A DNA stretch of 64,000 bases from assembly GCA_947184155.2 (NCBI GenBank), contig CAMXCT020002056.1, positions 1 through 64,000 on the forward strand. Reading direction: 5' to 3'. Positions 57,561 to 64,000 of this stretch are shown in pieces; position 1 is the first letter of the stretch; each line of letters begins with the position of its first letter. The notes beneath the pieces are model-generated. The model ran no database searches. It saw nothing but the letters and a program-made list of their open reading frames with translations, and was not told the DNA's origin. Source of the DNA: Cladocopium goreaui. Its lineage: Eukaryota > Sar > Dinophyceae > Suessiales > Symbiodiniaceae. The translations under genes were made by a program, and so were the position numbers.

Positions 57561-59244
57561 ATGGCTCAACTTATGCCATTGATTGTAATGTCCAAAAATT
57601 GAAATGCACAATTCAAATATCAATCAGCCCACCCAAACAAAATGTGAAGAAGCCCAGCATAGATACGTGATGTTTGTCATACTCACGCATTAGATTCTCT
57701 GTGCAAAAGCCATGCCAACGCGTTGCATTTGCGAGATCCTTACATTGAGCCCATCTTGCCCATGCTGGGTCGATTCTGGGTTACCTAAAGTTATTTTAGC
57801 GCCGGTGCCACTTCTGGAAGATGTTGCATCTTTTAGGGCCTGCCTCAAGGGGCCATGTTGGACCCAAAGGGATGTTTAGGAGCGTGCGTGTTTGAGTCAG
57901 TTCTTGGCCATGTGAAGGCTTCTTCACATCGGAATTCAAGCAAACATACGCGCTTTCGCTCTGCAGGACCCAAAAAGGCATGCAATATGTCCAAACTATG
58001 CGGAGTATCGTGGTCTGTAGACCACAAGAAACGCATTTGAAACCAACAAGCCTTCCAAAATTTAGCTATGAGTGCATGAGCTTCCATCCAAGCTCAAAAC
58101 TCACTCAACTTCGCCCAATTCGGTGCTATTTTGTGCTGAAAATACCGTGTTGAAGTAGGCTGGAATGACCATTGTCAGGTAACTGTCCAAAGTCTGTATC
58201 CAGGAAAAGTGATTTGGATAGAGACTTTGCACCACTTAAGGGAAAACGTACTAGAATATATATATATAGAGATCGGCTTGTTGATACTGGGTGGACGCTG
58301 TGAAATAAACTTTTCCACATATATATGTATATAGATTTCACCGTTTGAAGCCAGAGCCAACAATTCCTGTGCCGGACTTTGTCGTCACAAACGACCCAAC
58401 AACAATCAGCCAGAAGCAAATGCGATGAAGCTGTTTAAACGCCTCAGAATCCGAAGCCCTCTTTTTTTCTCGCTTACTTGCTACTATTCGCTCTTTAGTT
58501 CTCTTTAGTTCCAGGACTTTGCATTTGAACTGGTTCAACATTCACTTGACTTTTGCGACTGCATTTTTCTGGAAATCCTTTCCATGATCAGATGTGATAA
58601 GGGTGGTTAGTGGTTGCCCGCCGCCAGGAGGCTCAACCAAACCACGAAGGAAATTGCGAAATGCAAAAATTATGAAAAATGCCATTGAGGCTTCAACGAG
58701 ACACCAGATTTGAGTATATTTTGATTGATGCCGACCGAGTGCTGGACCAGCGTATGTTCGTAAGAGCAATATTCTGGCATAGTGTAAAGAAAATCAAGTC
58801 TAAAAATGTGAAGGTGCTTTGCAAAGGAAGTCATGACAAAAGAATGCAAAAGGCACTTTCATCCGGCGGTGTAATGATAAAAAAGCTTGAGCTTTGACAA
58901 TGAAAACAGACTCCACGTAAGTTTGCCAGCCAGTCCCTCTGGAACCGCGCTCAGAACCTCTCATTCCCCACACTTGCACAGATTCAAGTTGTGAGCATTG
59001 CTGCAAACGGCTGCAACCGCAGTTCTCAGCTTTGGACACGACTTTCAATGTCATCCGCGACACCGGGATTTGTCTCACAGTAACGATTTTTTACTTGGCG
59101 ACACCTCGCGATTCCCAGTGCGAACATCATCACATCTCAGAATCCACAGACATTGATCAATATTGATCAATAATGATCAATAATGATCAATAGGTCTGAA
59201 TCTGAACTGTTGAGATCCTATGAGATGCTGATAAAGCCTCTAAT

Positions 59245-59395
59245 GCTTCATCTACCACAGAAACAGTCCATGGCTGCGCCCACTGCGCTCAACATGCTTG
59301 GTACCGGACAATTTCTTCCACGGAAGAGCACCTCCAGCACCTTCAAGCTCTTCATCAATTGCCCGCTTCCAGCCTCATGGAAGATCTGTAAAAGG
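59245..59395 (-). CDS. Exon-like reading frame, unknown protein
   Basis: After an ACCTTTTACAG acceptor the minus-strand frame reads FHEAGSGQLMKSLKVLEVLF, then RGRNCPVPSMLSAVGAAMDC, ending near a TGTG/GTAGATG donor. Composition and splice signals are good. It may belong with the frame at 59562-59915 upstream on the same strand. Confidence 0.4.
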
Positions 59396-59561
59396 TGTTC
59401 TTGGACTTCATTGGACTTCATTGGACTTTGGATTAAAGGAGACAAAAGAAGATCTTCATAAGATCCGTTACATGTGTTATATATATATATACATACGTGT
59501 CTCTGTGTGTGTGCATGCACATGTTCAAAACTTGTGGTTCCCGCAGGCTCCTGGGTTCTGA

Positions 59562-59915
59562 TCAGAGGGTTTGATCCCGTTCGTTGGATGTTGCTTCACT
59601 TATGATTCCTGCTCTTAACATGTTTTCTTGTTTTCTGGAAACAACTGCTTTAGCATTCGCGAGAGTCCGACAGACAGAGTCATCAATTTCCCAACACACG
59701 ATTCCACAAACACAAAATTGTGAGGCGTCCAAAGGGATTCCGAACGTTTTGAAATGTTTCCGAAGGTCACCGAAGTCACTGAGACTTGAATGCTGCTGGG
59801 CAAACTGAGTTTTCATACTGTACAGGAAGAAAAAGAAAAGCAAAGGAAAAGAAAACTCACTCAAGTTAACGAAGTTCGCGCCGACATCTATTCCCAGGCA
59901 GTAGACACACTCCAA
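59562..59915 (-). CDS. Exon-like reading frame, unknown protein
   Basis: A 117-codon minus-strand frame. The N-terminal part reads MECVYCLGIDVGANFVNLSE, then a hydrophobic Phe/Leu run that may be a short intron. The rest is protein-like (SDFGDLRKHFKTFGIPLDAS, EIDDSVCRTLANAKAVVSRK, QENMLRAGIISEATSNERDQ). It ends at TGA 59562. No family is recognised. Confidence 0.4.
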   Translation of the reverse strand: MECVYCLGIDVGANFVNLSEFSFPLLFFFFLYSMKTQFAQQHSSLSDFGDLRKHFKTFGIPLDASQFCVCGIVCWEIDDSVCRTLANAKAVVSRKQENMLRAGIISEATSNERDQTL

Positions 59916-60024
59916 AAAAAAGAACTGTAAACATAGATAAAGATAAACACTTCAGGACAGGAAGAGAAGACGGAAGAATTACTTTCTGAAGAACAAAAAC
60001 ATTCAGACAATTTACACCATACGT

Positions 60025-60607
60025 ATGTATGTATGTATGTATGTATGTATGTGTATGTATTAGTATGTATTAGTATGTATTAGTATGTATTAGTATGTAT
60101 TAGTATGTATTAGTATGTATTAGTATGTATTAGTATGTATTAGTATGTATTAGTATGTATTAGTATGTATTAGATTGTATTAGTATGTATTAGTATGTAT
60201 TAGTATGTATTAGTATGTATTAGTATGTATTAGTATGTATTAGATTGTATTAGTATGTATTAGTATGTATTAGTATGTATTAGTATGTATTAGTATGTAT
60301 TAGTATGTATTAGATTGTATTAGTATGTATTAGTATGTATTCGTATGTATTAGTATGTATTAGTATGTATTAGTATGTATTAGTATGTATTAGTATGTAT
60401 TAGTATGTATTAGTATGTATTAGTATGTATTAGTATGTATTAGATTGTATTAGATTGTATCAGATTGTATTAGTATGTATTAGTATGTATTAGTATGTAT
60501 TAGATTGTATTAGTATGTATTAGTATGTATTAGTATGTATTAGTATGTATTAGTATGTATTAGTATGTATTAGTATGTATTAGTATGTATTAGTATGTAT
60601 TAGTATG

Positions 60608-60639
<32 letters not shown>

Positions 60640-60835
60640 TGTATGTATGTATGTATGTATGTATGTATGTATGTATGTATGTATGTATGTATGTTTGTGT
60701 ATGTTTGTGTATGTTTGTGTATGTATGTGTATGTATGTATGTATGTATGTATGCATGCATGTATGTAAGTAAGTAAGTAAGAAAGTAAGTAAGTAAGTAA
60801 GTATGTATATATGTATGTATGTATGTATGTGAATA
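60025..60835 (+). repeat. TAGTATGTAT 10-mer array with GTAT and GTAA flanks
   Basis: From about 60053 to 60612 there are some 56 consecutive decamers TAGTATGTAT. Variants TAGATTGTAT occur at 60171, 60241, 60311, 60441, 60451 and 60501. (GTAT)n tracts lie on both sides (60022-60052 and 60613-60690), followed by TATGTTTGTG, (GTAA)n at 60763-60800 and TA. The minus-strand frames (Tyr/Ile/His/Thr repeats) are not genes. Confidence 0.95.
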
Positions 60836-61098
60836 TAGATATATATATACACACATTTAACTATTGTTATATATATATAATTATATATGTATACACACAC
60901 TGGTACTATTGCGATGCGCATGTACTTGACCACAGTTCTACTGGAAGACCCTCAGTCTCGCATGCCTGGGAACTCTCTGGCCTGCAGCACTGCTCCCACG
61001 GAAGGAATCAATCCAATGACACAACCAAAAGGACAGCTGAAACATGCTGAAACATGCTGAAACTAGTGTAGCTGGCACAGAGATCATCCAATCGCCGT

Positions 61099-61752
61099 GT
61101 GCCTTCTTCACTTCAGGAGTTCTGTGACTCTCTCCTTACAATAGTTGCGAATCGTAGGTTCTACAACTACAAGCATTTTACAAGCAGTATCAGGAGGAAA
61201 AAAAAACTCAGGGTCGCGCCATTTGATTTTTGGTCACCTTCTGGCTTCGCATTCGCTTTCGATATCACTTGCCACATTGCTTCAATCCTCAAGTACAGGA
61301 ACCTTACATCCAAATGGTCCACAAATCGTCCAGATCCCACAGAGCTAAGGTTTTTACTTGGAATCATCCCATACCGTCACGGAGTTCTTCACCTCATTTT
61401 GGAGCAAACGAGTAGAGAAACAACAACCAAGGAGTGTGTCACGACGCATGTGACTGTGTACATCTTATATATTCATCAGTGTGTATCTCCAACAAGGGCC
61501 AAAATGAACTTGGCCTTTGCATGGACTGTGAGCCTGACAAAGTTCCCAAAAGCTTTCTGCTTGCGAGGAATGTTGTCAAATCCTGTCAAAGATCGGGCAT
61601 TCATCTGCAGATTGCCCGGTGCAAAAAGTCTTGCTCCATTGGCCAGCAATACCTACAAAAAGTTCATAAAGCCATTGCTGCCCCAGGCACCGAGAAGCTT
61701 TTCCAGCAGGCACCTTGCAAGTCGAGCTTTCGTGACACTTCATGACTCTTGA
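61099..61752 (+). CDS. Long open frame, doubtful coding, unknown protein
   Basis: A 217-codon plus-strand frame (VAPFDFWSPSGFAFAFDITC, then LKYRNLTSKWSTNRPDPTEL). An overlapping plus frame at 61434-61745 (NELGLCMDCEPDKVPKSFLL) and a minus frame at 61167-61367 (FVDHLDVRFLYLRIEAMWQV, then ISKANAKPEGDQKSNGATL) also look protein-like, so only one of the three can be right for each part. Length is the main argument for the plus frame. Confidence 0.25.
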   Translation: MPSSLQEFCDSLLTIVANRRFYNYKHFTSSIRRKKKLRVAPFDFWSPSGFAFAFDITCHIASILKYRNLTSKWSTNRPDPTELRFLLGIIPYRHGVLHLILEQTSRETTTKECVTTHVTVYILYIHQCVSPTRAKMNLAFAWTVSLTKFPKAFCLRGMLSNPVKDRAFICRLPGAKSLAPLASNTYKKFIKPLLPQAPRSFSSRHLASRAFVTLHDS

Positions 61753-62026
61753 CTTACATGAGACTTTTTATGTGATGGCACGCGATGAGCAAACGGCCCC
61801 ATCCAATATCTTCTGTTTTTAGTACACGAATTGTCAAACCATTTGAATCCATTTGATTTGATGGCTGCTAGCTATGCTAGCTGAGATCATATAAGTACGT
61901 GAAGTATGCCTCTTGAGGTGGCCCCAGGGTAGCCCCGTTGCGGGAAAAATTCGCCACAGCATCCCTCCCCATTGAATTTCTCCTATAGTATCTTTCACAA
62001 GCACAGCAGCCAAACCAATGTCACTG

Positions 62027-62225
62027 TCAATCCTTTACAAAGCACGGATTCCAGGGTGGTAGATGAGAAATCAGCAGACCCGCATGCTTCTTCGGAAACC
62101 ATTTGCAAATAGCAAATGCTGCACACTTCCATTCCAAATGGTGAAGGCTGTCGCACCTTGCTCTCATAATTTTCACTGCAACGTCTTCAAGATGGATGCA
62201 TGTGTGTTTTGAAACTGGACACTTA
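62027..62225 (-). CDS. Exon-like reading frame, unknown protein
   Basis: Minus-strand frame CIHLEDVAVKIMRARCDSLH, then HLEWKCAAFAICKWFPKKHA, ending at a stop at 62027. Composition is good and Cys and Trp are well spread. No family is recognised. Confidence 0.3.
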
Positions 62226-62299
62226 GTTCTCCACAAACAAAGTCTAAAGTCCGTCAACATTATCTATGTATATACATGCATGATATAGTTATATACATT

Positions 62300-62640
62300 G
62301 TCTTACGTTGCATGGCATTACACTACAATACATTACATTACATTACATTACATTAGATTGTATACATGACATGACATTTCATTACAGTACATTCCATTAC
62401 ACTACGTAGCCTGACGTCACCTAAACACAAGGTAACGTAACATGACATAACGTAATACAACGTAGCGTAACATAACGTAATACATATATATATATTGTAA
62501 CCTAACGTAAGGTAACGACGCATAACATAACGTAACGTAACATAACAAAACATGACGTAACGTGACATAACACAACGCAACGTAACATAATATAACAGTA
62601 ACATAGAATCACATAACATGACATACGATACATGTATCTA
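62300..62640. repeat. ATTAC and AACGT pentamer repeats
   Basis: (CATTA)n at 62325-62355 is followed by degenerate AACGTAACATAACGTAATAC-type pentamers to about 62640. No gene. Confidence 0.88.
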
Positions 62641-62700
62641 TGTTGTTACCGACTTGCGAAAGCCATGCGTTTAACTTTTTCCCATGAGCAGTTTGCCGCT

Positions 62701-62905
62701 TCATGAAATTGACTCAAGTCTAGTTCCAAGAGTTCCAGCCTGACTTGTGAAGGGATTGCTGAGCCTGAAATCGCCTTTCTGACATTGTCCACCTGACGCC
62801 ACTGTCAGCCAATTCGAGTTGCAGGTGGCAATTTTGTTTATCAAATTAGCTGAGAACCACACCCATGCATCTTGCTTCAGCTGCCCTTTGTTGGAGCTCC
62901 TCGGG
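62701..62905 (-). CDS. Exon-like reading frame, unknown protein
   Basis: After a TTTCTGCAG acceptor (about 62905) the minus-strand frame reads KGQLKQDAWVWFSANLINKI, then ATCNSNWLTVASGGQCQKGD, FRLSNPFTSQAGTLGTRLES, ending at TGA 62701. Acceptor and composition support a terminal exon. No family is recognised. Confidence 0.35.
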
Positions 62906-64000
62906 CTGCAGAAATCGCTCAGTATTGTTGTATCGTTTGTTTTCCACCAAGAGGAACATATGCAGTATTGGAAGTAGTTCAATGAGGTTTAAATTTGTGT
63001 TCCATTATTTTTTTTTCAACTATCATCTCATCTCTCGGTGCCCAGCTCTTTCGGTTGGTACAGGTTTCCCTCAGGCCAGCCGCAGGGAAATGTACCGTTT
63101 GAAGGCTACAAAACAAAACATCGGAAAAACACAACAGAAAGCAAAGTGCAACTTGCCACTGCTGCGATTGATTGCAATCGCACACGGTTTCCAAAGTGCC
63201 TGGTACTTCTGAGCCTCTGAAACACAGTTGTTGTGACTTTCCCACTCATTCCAACCAAATACCTCAAAGGTTCGCTGCAACTAATTGCATGAAAGATATG
63301 AAAGCGTCGAACTGAAATAGCAATCCTGTCCGGTGTCAGAGTCCAAAGCAGCAAGTTTGAGATCGCAAGTCGAAGATGATAGAGTTGATCGCAAGGGGCA
63401 AATTAACCAAGTTCAGCACGGTGGAGCAGTCGATACAGCTGACATGATGTGCTTGACAGCCTTGCTCACTTCAATGCCCAAAATAACTATACAATACAAA
63501 ACCTAGCAGCGGAGAATGACCTGCAGGAAGAAACACCAATGTTTTGTTTGCACATAATTAAGTTGCACTGGTTCACAACGACACCAGGCTGCAGACTTTG
63601 TAAATGTTTTGCCAATTTGGGTTTTTTCACCTGGCCAGCAACAAAGCGCGGAGACCAATGTCACAGCCTGGGCCTGAATTTTTGACCCACAGAGTGCCAG
63701 ATTTCAAAACCCAATCAACCAAAAAATTGCAATCAGTTGTTGGGCATTATTTAAATCAGAGACACGCAAACGAAATTGTTTCTCACAACAACGGACAGTT
63801 GTCTGCAAACCATGTCGGTTTCTTCAATTCTGACGTGCAAAAAATCGCGAGACTGATTAAAATAAACAATGAACAAGCACTGTATTGTAGAATCAAAAAA
63901 TGAATTTACAATACCATCAACAGTTAACTGATGTGGGGATGATTTGTGTTTGCGAATTTGTTTTTGCAACAATGAAGATACAATTTGGCCGATGCAAATG

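Noticed and set aside
60053..60612. CRISPR-like regular repeat
   Set aside because: There are no spacers, the unit is a 10-mer, and the setting is eukaryotic.
60580..60933. Open frames of about 85-117 codons rich in Tyr, Ile, His and Thr
   Set aside because: They are translations of the GTAT and TAGTATGTAT repeats.
1..64000. Dinoflagellate spliced-leader sequence or relics, and rRNA or snRNA genes
   Set aside because: Looked for by eye on both strands; no full match to the spliced leader and no convincing RNA gene was found. A profile search (Infernal) could still reveal one.

Overview
The window looks like nuclear DNA of a dinoflagellate, most likely of the Symbiodiniaceae type. Coding stretches are short and scattered. 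The one well-recognised gene, an FKBP-type prolyl isomerase on the minus strand at 24.9-25.7 kb, can only be read through introns with GC and GA donors. There is a decayed Ty1/copia element of dinoflagellate character, TTTAGGG-type telomere-like repeat, and a very high load of micro-, mini- and satellite repeats. Nothing looks bacterial: there are no operons, no ribosome-binding-site pattern and no long intact reading frames.

Layout. 0-0.3 kb: edge of a plus-strand coding piece. 0.3-5.1 kb: a 2.3-2.5 kb tandem duplication. 5.1-8.15 kb: microsatellite, a 124-bp doublet, then a ~345-bp satellite ending in an inverted partial copy. 8.4-17 kb: exon-like pieces, mostly on the minus strand, including a gene end at 10.96-12.1 kb. 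18-21 kb: a possible LINE trace and two minisatellites. 22-23.7 kb: two ~375-bp hairpin-rich direct repeats around a dispersed repeat that recurs at 53.5-54.1 kb. 24.9-25.7 kb: the FKBP gene. 26.5-28 kb: minisatellites. 28.3-31.7 kb: exon candidates, including a coiled-coil protein on the minus strand. 32.8-37.7 kb: four ~0.9-kb tandem units, the last split by a 1.2-kb terminal-inverted-repeat element. 38-39.7 kb: exon-like pieces of a minus-strand gene. 40.2-44.4 kb: copia element with 126-bp LTRs, a tRNA-iMet-like primer site, broken gag and pol, and an extra ORF before the 3' LTR. 47.2-48.9 kb: telomere-like minisatellite and a polypurine block. 53-54.4 kb: hairpin-rich 0.3-kb duplication. 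55.8-63 kb: minus-strand exon candidates separated by a 10-mer array and a pentamer array.

The host exon candidates lie mostly on the minus strand, which fits the unidirectional gene blocks known in dinoflagellates. Apart from the FKBP gene and the retroelement parts, functions are not recognised. Exon limits were placed by eye from reading frame and AG acceptors and should be treated as approximate.
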